Shown: piece by piece, positions 10,007 to 18,482 of the stretch | Layout of the letters: each line of letters opens with the position of its first letter | How positions within the stretch are numbered: position 1 is the stretch's first letter | Assembly: GCA_021777495.1 (NCBI GenBank) | Contig: JAJYDL010000006.1 | Span: 1 to 33,529, forward strand | Origin: a bacterium | Lineage (GTDB): Bacteria; Patescibacteriota; Minisyncoccia; UBA6257; 2-01-FULL-56-20 | Direction: 5' to 3' | Length of the DNA: 33,529 nt | The notes under the pieces: generated by a model | The model's database searches: none | What the model was told of the DNA's origin: nothing | The model's input: only the letters and a program-made list of their open reading frames with translations | Program-made: the position numbers and the translations under genes

Positions 10007-10028
10007 CAAAAACCGCATGCGATATGGA

Positions 10029-10232
10029 CTACTTGCGGACGTACGGAAGAAGCGCCATGAAGCGCGCTCGCTTGATCGCGGTCGAAAGCTTCCGCTGATG
10101 CTTTGCGCATACGTTCGTATGCCGCGGATCCACGATCTTCGCCTGGCTCGAAACAAAACGACGGAGAAGATCCACCTCCTTGTAATCCACGTTCTTGAGA
10201 TTCTGCGAACAGAAGAAGCACTGCTGGGACAT
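10029..10232 (-). CDS. rpsR: 30S ribosomal protein S18
   Basis: [61 protein letters not shown]. Confidence 0.95.
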   Translation of the reverse strand: MSQQCFFCSQNLKNVDYKEVDLLRRFVSSQAKIVDPRHTNVCAKHQRKLSTAIKRARFMALLPYVRK

Positions 10233-10259
10233 TGGTGTTGATATGTTGATTATCTCGCG

Positions 10260-10832
10260 TTATACCTTTCTCACCTGGAGGGAATCAAGTTCGACGGCGG
10301 TATCCCTGCCGAATATCGGCACGAGCACCTTGATACTCCCCTTTTCCTCGTTCACTTCCGCAATTTTGCCGTCGTATTCCTTGAAAGGACCGTCGGTTAT
10401 TTTTACCAGATCCCCCACCTGGAGGTCAAGGTTGATCTTGCCCTCCTCCTTTCCGGAGCGGGAAAGAAGGCTTTCCACCTCTTCGCGCGAAAGCGGGGTC
10501 GGGGTCGTGTTGTCGGGACCCACGAATCCGGTGACGCGGGGCGTATTGCGCACCACGTACCAGGAATCCTCGGTGAGGATCATGTCCACAAGCACGTACC
10601 CGGGATAGATCTTTTCCTCCACGGTCGTACGGCGTCCGCCCTTCACCTTCACCTTCTTTTCCTTCGGCACGAGAACGTTGAAAATCTTGTCGCCCATCGC
10701 GAGCGATTCCACGCGCTGGCGCAGATAGCGCGCCACCGCCTCTTCGTATCCGGAGTATGTTTGGACGGCGTACCACTGGCGGATCGTCGACCGCTCGATG
10801 TGCCCTTTTGACTGAGGTGAATGCATTGCCAT
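10260..10832 (-). CDS. nusG: Transcription termination/antitermination protein NusG
   Basis: RQWYAVQTYSGYEEAVARYL...YPGYVLVDMILTEDSWYVVRNTPRVTGFVG...VGDLVKITDGPFKEYDGKIAEVNEEKGSIKVLVPIFGRDTAVELD. Confidence 0.96.
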   Translation of the reverse strand: MAMHSPQSKGHIERSTIRQWYAVQTYSGYEEAVARYLRQRVESLAMGDKIFNVLVPKEKKVKVKGGRRTTVEEKIYPGYVLVDMILTEDSWYVVRNTPRVTGFVGPDNTTPTPLSREEVESLLSRSGKEEGKINLDLQVGDLVKITDGPFKEYDGKIAEVNEEKGSIKVLVPIFGRDTAVELDSLQVRKV

Positions 10833-10856
10833 ATGAATGATAATGATTGCCTTTGA

Positions 10857-11045
10857 TTAAAGGATGACGTACGTCTTCATTATATAAGAGAAGAGATAGT
10901 CGAACGCACCGAGGAACACGGAAAGCGCGACGGCGATCCCTATGACGATCAGGGTGAGCCGCACCGCCTCCTGCCGCGTCGGCCAGTTCACGTGGCGCAA
11001 TTCCTGACGGGATTCCGCGAAAAACTTCTTGATGCTTGCGATCAT
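10857..11045 (-). CDS. secE: Preprotein translocase subunit SecE
   Basis: MIASIKKFFAESRQELRHVNWPTRQEAVRLTLIVIGIAVALSVFLGAFDYLF, directly upstream of nusG. The listed ORF extends to 11084. Confidence 0.93.
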   Translation of the reverse strand: MIASIKKFFAESRQELRHVNWPTRQEAVRLTLIVIGIAVALSVFLGAFDYLFSYIMKTYVIL

Positions 11046-11144
11046 GGTTGATGATTGAAACCCCCTTAAATAAAATACCGCCATACTCGCGGTATTCGGA
11101 GGCTTTCGAAGTATAGCACGGGATATGGCAGTGAGTCAATCTCC

Positions 11145-13253
11145 CTACACGTCGAGATTCTGCACCGTCGCCGCATGCGCCTGGATGAAATTCTTGCGCG
11201 GCTCCACGGAATCCCCCATGAGCACGTCGAAAAGCTTGTCGGCCTTCTCGGCGTCCTCGACCATCACGCGCTTCAGTACGCGGTTCTCCGGATTCATCGT
11301 TGTTTCCCAAAGCTGGTCGGGGTTCATCTCGCCGAGACCTTTGTAGCGCTGAATGTTCGGCTGCCGCTTGCCGTCCCCTTTGCCTGCGGCTCCCTCCTCC
11401 GTGCCTTCTTCACTTTCCGCACCTTCCGTCCCCTCCTCCGCCTCCTCATCCGCCTTCGCTTTCGTGGCCTTTCCGGCCCTCGCCGCCTTTGCGGGCTGCG
11501 CGGCCACAAGTTCCGCGGAAACGCGCTCCTTCTCCTCGTCGGAATACGCATACCGCACCGTCTTGCCGATCTGGATACGGTAGAGCGGCGGCTGCGCCAC
11601 ATAGATATACCCTCCTTCGACCACGTCGCGGAAGTGGCGGTAGAACAGCGTGAGAAGCAGCGTGCGGATATGCGCGCCATCCACGTCGGCATCGGTCATG
11701 ATGACGATCTTATGATAGCGGAGCTTCTCGATATTGAATTCTTCGCCGATCGCGGTGCCGATCGCGACCACGAGCGAGCGGATCTCCGCATTCGCGAGCA
11801 TCTTATCGAGCCGCGCGCGCTCCACGTTGAGGATCTTGCCCCGGAGCGGAAGGATGGCCTGCGTATGCCGGTTGCGGCCCTGTTTCGCGGAACCGCCGGC
11901 GGAATCGCCCTCCACGATGAAAAGCTCCGATTCTGCCGCGATTTTCGACGTGCAATCGGCGAGCTTGCCCGGCAGGGTAAGACCTTCGAACGCCCCTTTG
12001 CGAAGGACCGTCTCGCGTGCGGCCTTCGCCGCAAGGCGCGCCTTCGCGGTGAGGATCACTTTCGAGATGATGGCCTTCGCCTCCTGCGGATGCTTCTCGA
12101 GGAAATCTTTGAACGCCTCGTTGATGACCGCTTCCGTCGCGGTGCGGGCTTCCGGATTGCCGAGCTTCGCCTTCGTCTGTCCTTCGAACTGCGGATCGCG
12201 GAGCTTTACGGAGAGCACCACGACAAGGCCTTCGCGCACGTCATCGCTCGTGAGATTGTCGTCCTTCTCTTTGAGATAGCCTTCCGCGCGGGCATAGTTG
12301 TTGAGCGAGCGCGTGAGCGCCGACCGGAAACCCGTAAGGTGCATGCCGCCTTCCGGCGTGTAGATGTTATTCGCGAAACTCATCTCATTCATGCGCGTGT
12401 CGTCCACGTAAAGGAACGCGCATTCGATATCCATGTGCTCCATCTCCTTCTCCACATAGAAGATGTCCTCATTCAGGCGGTTCTTCCCCTGCGTAAGGAA
12501 TTTCACGAAGGAAAGCACGCCGCCTTCGAAATAAAAGCCGTAAAAGAACGGCGCCTCCGGCTTGCGGCGGTCGTAAAAATTGATGCGGATGCCCTTCGTG
12601 AGGTATGCCTGCTGGCGAAGGCGCTCCATGATCGTGTGGCTGTTGAACTCGAGCTCCGAGAATATCTGCGGATCGGGGATGAAGGACACCTTGGTGCCGT
12701 GCCGCTTCGATGCTCCCGTTTTCTTCACTTTATATTCGGGCACGCCGCGTTTGTACTCCTGTTCGAACACGCCTCCGTCGCGCTCCACTTCCACCTTGGT
12801 CCATTCGGAAAGCGCATTCACGACCGACGCGCCCACGCCGTGCAAGCCGCCGGAAACCTTGTAGCCCGCGCCGCCGAATTTGCCGCCCGCATGGAGCGTG
12901 GTCATGATCGTCTCGAGCGCGGACTTCTTCGTCTGCGGATGGATGTCCACCGGCATGCCGCGGCCGTCGTCGGTCACGGATACGACATTGCCGGGAAGGA
13001 GTTCGACGAGCACGTTCTTCGCGTAGCCCGCCATCGCCTCGTCGATCGCGTTGTCCACGATCTCCCAGATGAGATGATGGAGGCCGGAAGACCCGGTCGA
13101 TCCGATGTACATGCCCGGCCGCTTACGGACCGGCTCGAGCCCCTCAAGAACGAAAATATCCTTTGCGCTATAGGTGGCGCTGCCTTTATTGTCTTCTTTC
13201 TGGGGCTGTTTCTCCTGGGCTTTTGACGCTTTTTTAGGGTCTTTTTCGGCCAT
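11145..13253 (-). CDS. gyrB: DNA gyrase subunit B
   Basis: KRPGMYIGSTGSSGLHHLIWEIVDNAIDEAMAG, GGLHGVGASVVNALS, VEGDSAGGSAKQGRNR, MTDADVDGAHIRTLLLTLFYR, QRYKGLGEMNPDQLWETTMNP. Confidence 0.97.
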   Translation of the reverse strand: MAEKDPKKASKAQEKQPQKEDNKGSATYSAKDIFVLEGLEPVRKRPGMYIGSTGSSGLHHLIWEIVDNAIDEAMAGYAKNVLVELLPGNVVSVTDDGRGMPVDIHPQTKKSALETIMTTLHAGGKFGGAGYKVSGGLHGVGASVVNALSEWTKVEVERDGGVFEQEYKRGVPEYKVKKTGASKRHGTKVSFIPDPQIFSELEFNSHTIMERLRQQAYLTKGIRINFYDRRKPEAPFFYGFYFEGGVLSFVKFLTQGKNRLNEDIFYVEKEMEHMDIECAFLYVDDTRMNEMSFANNIYTPEGGMHLTGFRSALTRSLNNYARAEGYLKEKDDNLTSDDVREGLVVVLSVKLRDPQFEGQTKAKLGNPEARTATEAVINEAFKDFLEKHPQEAKAIISKVILTAKARLAAKAARETVLRKGAFEGLTLPGKLADCTSKIAAESELFIVEGDSAGGSAKQGRNRHTQAILPLRGKILNVERARLDKMLANAEIRSLVVAIGTAIGEEFNIEKLRYHKIVIMTDADVDGAHIRTLLLTLFYRHFRDVVEGGYIYVAQPPLYRIQIGKTVRYAYSDEEKERVSAELVAAQPAKAARAGKATKAKADEEAEEGTEGAESEEGTEEGAAGKGDGKRQPNIQRYKGLGEMNPDQLWETTMNPENRVLKRVMVEDAEKADKLFDVLMGDSVEPRKNFIQAHAATVQNLDV

Positions 13254-13339
13254 GTTCGTAAGGTGTTTCGTTTACCGCCAATATGCCAATTTTAGCATAT
13301 TTTACGGTTAAAAACCAACTATTTTCCGCTCCTTTTCCC

Positions 13340-15355
13340 TTACCAGATCTTCACGCGGTCGCCTTCGGGACGCCATAGCGCATCGCCCTCCTTCACGTCG
13401 AACGCCTCATAGAACTCCTCCATATCCGAAAGCGGTCCGTTCACGCGGTATTGCGACGGCGAATGAGGGTCCGTCTGCACCTGCAGGCGCAGGGACTCCT
13501 CCCGCACCGCACCTCGTTCCGTGATGGCATAGTTGATGAAGAACCGCTGATATGGATCGAAGTGCATGCGCGGCGCATCGGCGTGCGCCGTTCCCGCCGC
13601 TTCCGAAGGCGCTCCCCCGGACGGTGCGGGGGAATCCTTGAGCGCGAGGCGCAGAGCATCGTACGCGATCACAAGCCCGCCGAGGTCCGCGATATTCTCG
13701 CCGAGCGTCAGCTTGCCGTTCACGTGGAGGCCCGGGAGCGGTTCGTACGCATCGTACTGCGACGCGAGCTTCGCGGTCTTCGCATCGAAGCGGGCTTTGT
13801 CCTCCGGCGTCCACCAGTTCGCGAGATTGCCCCGCAGGTCGAAAAGCGCCCCCTGGTCGTCAAAGCCGTGAGTGAGCTCGTGGCCGATCACGGTGCCGAT
13901 GCCGCCGTAGTTCGCGCCGAGATCCGCATCCGGATCGAAGAACGGAGGCTGGAGGATCGCCGCGGGGAACACGATCTCGTTCATGGGCGGATTATAATAT
14001 GCGTTCACCATCTGGGGCGGCATATGCCACTCCGCGCGATCCACCGGCCCGCCGATTTTTCTCGTCTGCCGATCGAACTCGAATGCATGGGCGCGCATAT
14101 AATTCCCCGCATAGGAATCGGTGCCGATCTCGAGCGGACCGTAATCCTTCCATTTGTCCGGATATCCGAGCTTCTTCGTCACCGCCGCAAGTTTCGCCTT
14201 CGCCTTCGTCTTCGTCTCCTCCCCCATCCAGTCGAGCCGCTCGATGCGCCCGCGGTATGCGGCCGCAAGGTGTTCCACAAGGTCGGCGATCTTCCTCTTG
14301 GCATCCTCGCTGAAGTGCCGCTCCACGTAGAGCTTGCCGAGAGCCTCGTCCATCATGCCGTTCACCGTACCGAGCACCCTGCGCCAGCGGGGCTTCATCT
14401 CTTTCGCTCCCGCAAACGTGCGCCCGTAAAATTCGAACGTACGCCTGCTGAAATCCTCGCCGAGAAGATTCGCAAGATCGTCAAGCACGCGCCAGCGGAG
14501 ATACTGCTTCACATCCCCGAGCGGCATCTCTTTGAGGATCCGCTCCGTCTCTTTCATGAACTCCGGCTGGCAGACGATGGCGTATGCCGGCCGCGCCATC
14601 CCCGCCGCAGCCCAATATGCATCCCAGTCCACGGACGGAACGATTCCGGCAAGCTCTTCCGGCGACATCTTGTTGTACTGCTTTTCGATATCCCGCAGTT
14701 CGACGCGGGTCATGGATGCCGCGGCAAGCCGCGTTTCGATCGCGATGCACGTCGCGGGCACGGGTGCGCCCGGAATACCGCCTACCGAGGGCGCGGCAGC
14801 GATCATTCCCTCCGCAAAGCGCGCATATCCCTCGCGGATCGCCGCGCTCGTTCCGTCGTCCTTCAGATAGTAATCGCGATCGGGAAGACCAAGGCCTCCC
14901 TGGGACACGTAAAGCGCCATCACCTCGCTCCGCTTCACATCCTGATCCACCCCCGCGGTCCAAAAGGCCCCTATGCCCATGCGATGAAGCCTGCCGAGAA
15001 GTCGCGACAGTCCTCCGACATCTTCCATGGCGGCGATTTCGGCAAGCAGCGGCGCGAGCGGCGCATCGCCTTCGCGCGCGAGGCGCGCTTCGTCCATGCC
15101 GGTGCGGTAGAAATCGCGGACCTTCCTGGCCTCGGAAGAAAGCTCCCCGTCGTCGCGGCGGGAGATGTCCTCGAGGATATCCTTCAGTTTATGTTCTGCA
15201 TCCACGCGAAGCACGTAGAAGGAGCCCCACCGCGCTTCATCGGGAGGGATGGGATTCTCCGCGATCCACTTCGCATTCACATAGCCGAAAAAATCTTCGC
15301 CGGGCCGCACGCCGTCCGCCATGGATCCGGGCTCTATCGCGTAAGGAGATGACAT
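13340..15355 (-). CDS. M13-family (neprilysin-like) zinc metallopeptidase
   Basis: NAYYNPPMNEIVFPAAILQPPFF ... GGIGTVIGHELTHGFDDQGALFD (HExxH) ... GENIADLGGL. The start at 15355 is preferred over 15361 because TATAAT ends 7 nt upstream of it. Confidence 0.92.
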   Translation of the reverse strand: MSSPYAIEPGSMADGVRPGEDFFGYVNAKWIAENPIPPDEARWGSFYVLRVDAEHKLKDILEDISRRDDGELSSEARKVRDFYRTGMDEARLAREGDAPLAPLLAEIAAMEDVGGLSRLLGRLHRMGIGAFWTAGVDQDVKRSEVMALYVSQGGLGLPDRDYYLKDDGTSAAIREGYARFAEGMIAAAPSVGGIPGAPVPATCIAIETRLAAASMTRVELRDIEKQYNKMSPEELAGIVPSVDWDAYWAAAGMARPAYAIVCQPEFMKETERILKEMPLGDVKQYLRWRVLDDLANLLGEDFSRRTFEFYGRTFAGAKEMKPRWRRVLGTVNGMMDEALGKLYVERHFSEDAKRKIADLVEHLAAAYRGRIERLDWMGEETKTKAKAKLAAVTKKLGYPDKWKDYGPLEIGTDSYAGNYMRAHAFEFDRQTRKIGGPVDRAEWHMPPQMVNAYYNPPMNEIVFPAAILQPPFFDPDADLGANYGGIGTVIGHELTHGFDDQGALFDLRGNLANWWTPEDKARFDAKTAKLASQYDAYEPLPGLHVNGKLTLGENIADLGGLVIAYDALRLALKDSPAPSGGAPSEAAGTAHADAPRMHFDPYQRFFINYAITERGAVREESLRLQVQTDPHSPSQYRVNGPLSDMEEFYEAFDVKEGDALWRPEGDRVKIW

Positions 15356-15431
15356 TGCCATTATTATAGTGTACCTGCACCAAACGCGCGAACGCTATCG
15401 TATATCCATCACCCTTGGTATAATGCAACTC

Positions 15432-15920
15432 ATGAAATCATCCATCACTAAATACATCATCGGAGGTGCGGTCGTGGCGGTCGTGGCGGGGTATGCGATC
15501 TTCAATGCAAACAGCGGTGCGAACGCCGGATCGCCGGGGCTTCCCTCTTCGCTCCCTCCCGAAACGCCCCCGGGCGGTTCCGCATCGTCGACCGGTGGTA
15601 CCGGTACCGCCACCGCCGCCGCCGGCACCAGTGCCGGACAATATAAAAACGGGCGATACACGGGGCCCGTCGTCGATGCGTTCTACGGCAAGGTCCAGGT
15701 CGCCGTGGCGATCAAGAACGGCGCGATCGCGAACGTCGCGTTCCCCGTATATCCCAACAATCCCGGGCATACGATCCAGGAAAGCATGACCGCGCTTCCC
15801 GCGCTTGCAAAGGAGGCGATCGCCGCGCAGAGTGCGAACGTGAACATCGTTTCCGGCGCCACGCAGACGAGCCAGGCGTTCCAGCAGTCCCTCGCTGCGG
15901 CGCTCACCCAGGCCCAGTAA
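15432..15920 (+). CDS. FMN-binding domain protein, membrane-anchored
   Basis: N-terminal TM, then GQYKNGRYTGPVVDAFYGKVQVAVAIKNGAIANVAFP...VNIVSGATQTSQAFQQSLAAAL; SGAT flavinylation-type motif. Confidence 0.87.
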   Translation: MKSSITKYIIGGAVVAVVAGYAIFNANSGANAGSPGLPSSLPPETPPGGSASSTGGTGTATAAAGTSAGQYKNGRYTGPVVDAFYGKVQVAVAIKNGAIANVAFPVYPNNPGHTIQESMTALPALAKEAIAAQSANVNIVSGATQTSQAFQQSLAAALTQAQ

Positions 15921-15934
15921 TCCCACGCAGCGCC

Positions 15935-16714
15935 ATGAAAGAGACCCGTATGCTCATGGGGATGCCGATCTCCGTGGAAATCGCGGATGCGCGCGGCGGC
16001 GGCACCGCCGAAGAGGCGCGGCGCGCGGCGGCGATAAAGGAAGCGTTCGACTACTTCATCCACGTCGACGAAACATTCAGCACCTACAAAGAGACAAGCG
16101 AGATAAGCGCCGTGAATGCCGGACGCCTCCCCCGGGAGGAATGGAGCCCGGAAATGGAAGTGGTGTTCGCGCTCTCGGAAGAGACGAAGCGCGCCACCGG
16201 CGGCTATTTCGATATCAAAAAACCCGATGGGACCTACGATCCCTCGGGGCTCGTGAAGGGCTGGGCTATCTGGAACGCGGCCCAGCTCATCATGAAAAAA
16301 GGGTTCTCCGATTTCTATGTGGATGCGGGAGGCGACATCCAGACGCATGGCGTGAACGGCGAAGGCGATCCGTGGTCGGTGGGCATCCGGAATCCTTGGA
16401 ACATCCACGAGAACGTCCAGGCGGTGCGCGCGGCGCATAACGAAGGGATCGCCACCTCCGGCACCTACATCCGCGGCACGCATATCTACGATCCCCACAC
16501 CGGCGCACCCGCCGATGCGATCGTATCGCTCACCGTCATCGGTCCGAACGTGTACGAGGCCGACCGCTTCGCCACCGCCGCATTCGCCATGGGCAAGGAC
16601 GCCCTCCGCTTCATCGGATCCCTTCCCGGCTTCGAAGGATACATGATCGATGCCGCCAAGACGGCGACCAAGACCGCCGGCTGGGATGCATATCGGATCG
16701 AAGATGCCGCGTAG
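15935..16714 (+). CDS. apbE: FAD:protein FMN transferase (ApbE-like)
   Basis: YDPSGLVKGWAIWNAAQLI, FYVDAGGDIQTHG, WSVGIRNPW, ATSGTYIRGTHIYDPHTGAPADAIVSLTVIGPNVYEADRFATAAFAMG. Confidence 0.92.
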   Translation: MKETRMLMGMPISVEIADARGGGTAEEARRAAAIKEAFDYFIHVDETFSTYKETSEISAVNAGRLPREEWSPEMEVVFALSEETKRATGGYFDIKKPDGTYDPSGLVKGWAIWNAAQLIMKKGFSDFYVDAGGDIQTHGVNGEGDPWSVGIRNPWNIHENVQAVRAAHNEGIATSGTYIRGTHIYDPHTGAPADAIVSLTVIGPNVYEADRFATAAFAMGKDALRFIGSLPGFEGYMIDAAKTATKTAGWDAYRIEDAA

Positions 16715-16739
16715 TAAAGATGAGCCCCATCCATACCCC

Positions 16740-18410
16740 ATGAACATCATTGACGGATTTCTCAATAAAATCACGATGTACCGCCTCGTGCTGTACTACC
16801 TTGCCGGGCTCGTCGCGATCGCCGCGATCTTCGGCGCACTCGGATGGCTCCCCTACGGCCCCACCGATCTCCTCTTTGAAGCGATATTCTTCCTCGTCGC
16901 CTGCTGGGCGGCGAACGGGATCCTCGCGGGGATCTTCGGGGCGCACCCGAACAGCGAATCGGCGTATATCACGGCCCTCATCCTCACGCTTATCATCTCC
17001 CCGCAGCCTCCGCTCAGCAGCAACTACATCATCTTCCTCATCGTGGCCGCCGGTACCGCCATGGGGGTCAAATACATCGTAGCGCTCAATAAGAAGCATA
17101 TTTTCAATCCCGCCGCCTTCGCGGTCGCCGCGAGCGCCCTCCTTTCGGGACCTGCGGCAAGCTGGTGGGTTGGCGGCAATATCCCCCTTATGGCGTTCGT
17201 GATTGCCGGCGGATTCCTCGTCGTCCGCAAGATCCAGCGGTTCGACCTCGCGCTCTCGTTCCTCGCCGCGGCATTCATCGGCGACATCCTCACCCATCCC
17301 GCAGACAACCCGCTCATCACGGTCGAAAAGGCGGTTCTCCACACCCCGCTCTTCTTCTTCGCGTCGATCATGATCACGGAACCCCTCACGACGCCTCCCA
17401 CGCGGCCCTGGCGCATCGAGTACGGCGCGCTCGTCGGCCTTCTCTTTTCCCCCGCGATCCATTTCGGCCCTTATTACTCAACGCCGGAGCTCGCCCTCCT
17501 TGCGGGCAACATATTCTCGTATGCCGTCAGCCCGAAAGGGACCCACGTACTCACCCTCAAGGGAGCGCGGGAGTTCGGCGAGAACGTCGCCGATTTTTCG
17601 TTTGCCACGGAAGGAAGCGCCCCCCTCGCCTTCGCACCGGGACAATATCTCGAATGGACGCTCGCCCACGAGCGGAACGACGGACGGGGAAACCGCCGGT
17701 ATTTCACGATCGCCTCGTCGCCCACCGAACGCGACGTGCATCTCGGCGTGAAGTTCTACGAACCCTCGAGTTCGTTCAAGAAGCGCCTCCGCGCGATGCG
17801 GCCGGGCGATACCATCGTCGCAGGACATCTTGCCGGCGATTTCACCCTTCCGCGCGATCCTTCGGAGAAGCTCGCGTTCGTGGCCGGCGGCATCGGCATC
17901 ACGCCGTTCCGCAGTATGGCGAAGTATATGACGGACACCTCGACGAACGGAGGGCCGAAGCGCGATGCGGTGCTCCTCTACTCGAACCGCACCCCCGAAG
18001 GCATCGCATATGCGGAGGTGTTCGACGAGGCCGCGGAAAAGATCGGCATGAGGACCGTCTACTCCTTCACGAGAAGCGGCGGCGCGGAGCGGGGGGCACG
18101 CAGAGAGGCGCACATCGGGGCGCGGAGCGGGGGGCACGCAGAGAGGCGCACATCGGGACGCGGACCGGGGGGCACGCAGAGAGGCGCGGACAAACCGGAA
18201 CGCACCGAGAGGCAGGAACCCGTATACGGCACCTTCCACGAAGGACGCATTACCGCGGACCTCATCCGCCAGGAGGTTCCCGACTGGAAGGAACGCACGT
18301 TCTACGTTTCGGGAACGCGCGCCATGACGACCGGCATCGAACGGATCCTCGCCGACATGGGAGTTTCCCGCGCCCGCATCAAGATCGACTTCTTCCCCGG
18401 ATTTGCATAG
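16740..18410 (+). CDS. RnfD/NqrB-like membrane domain fused to a ferredoxin-NAD(P)+ reductase-like FAD/NAD domain
   Basis: N-terminal multi-TM region with NKKHIFNPAAFAVA; C-terminal RRYFTIASSPTERDVHL, FVAGGIGITPFRSMAKYM, ERTFYVSGTRAMTTGIERIL. Confidence 0.85.
   Translation: MNIIDGFLNKITMYRLVLYYLAGLVAIAAIFGALGWLPYGPTDLLFEAIFFLVACWAANGILAGIFGAHPNSESAYITALILTLIISPQPPLSSNYIIFLIVAAGTAMGVKYIVALNKKHIFNPAAFAVAASALLSGPAASWWVGGNIPLMAFVIAGGFLVVRKIQRFDLALSFLAAAFIGDILTHPADNPLITVEKAVLHTPLFFFASIMITEPLTTPPTRPWRIEYGALVGLLFSPAIHFGPYYSTPELALLAGNIFSYAVSPKGTHVLTLKGAREFGENVADFSFATEGSAPLAFAPGQYLEWTLAHERNDGRGNRRYFTIASSPTERDVHLGVKFYEPSSSFKKRLRAMRPGDTIVAGHLAGDFTLPRDPSEKLAFVAGGIGITPFRSMAKYMTDTSTNGGPKRDAVLLYSNRTPEGIAYAEVFDEAAEKIGMRTVYSFTRSGGAERGARREAHIGARSGGHAERRTSGRGPGGTQRGADKPERTERQEPVYGTFHEGRITADLIRQEVPDWKERTFYVSGTRAMTTGIERILADMGVSRARIKIDFFPGFA
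18082..18188 (+). repeat. 38-bp tandem repeat, about 2.8 copies, inside the reductase gene
   Basis: Units starting at 18082, 18120 and 18158: GCGCGGAGCGGGGGGCACGCAGAGAGGCGCACATCGGG (with few substitutions). Confidence 0.92.
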
Positions 18411-18440
18411 GACCCGCGATCGCGCGCCATGCGGCAACAA

Positions 18441-18470
18441 AAAAGGGGAAGGATTTTTTCCTTCCCCGCA
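18441..18470 (-). terminator. Rho-independent terminator of the downstream minus-strand gene
   Basis: Minus strand GGGGAAGGA...TCCTTCCCCTTTTTTG. Confidence 0.85.
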
Positions 18471-18482
18471 TGATTCTCCCGA

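Noticed and set aside
11175-13226. 683-aa plus-strand ORF opposite gyrB
   Set aside because: Antisense shadow of gyrB with low-information, Arg/His/Leu-rich composition and no recognisable domain.
10029-13253. Unusual gene order secE-nusG-rpsR and gyrB as a finding
   Set aside because: All are ordinary housekeeping genes; absence of rplK after nusG is mildly unusual but not informative alone.
13451-15352. 633-aa plus-strand ORF opposite the M13 peptidase gene
   Set aside because: Antisense shadow; the minus strand has the HExxH and GENIADLGG motifs.
18082-18188. 38-bp tandem repeat as a CRISPR or regulatory iteron array
   Set aside because: No spacers; located inside a coding region that remains open through it.
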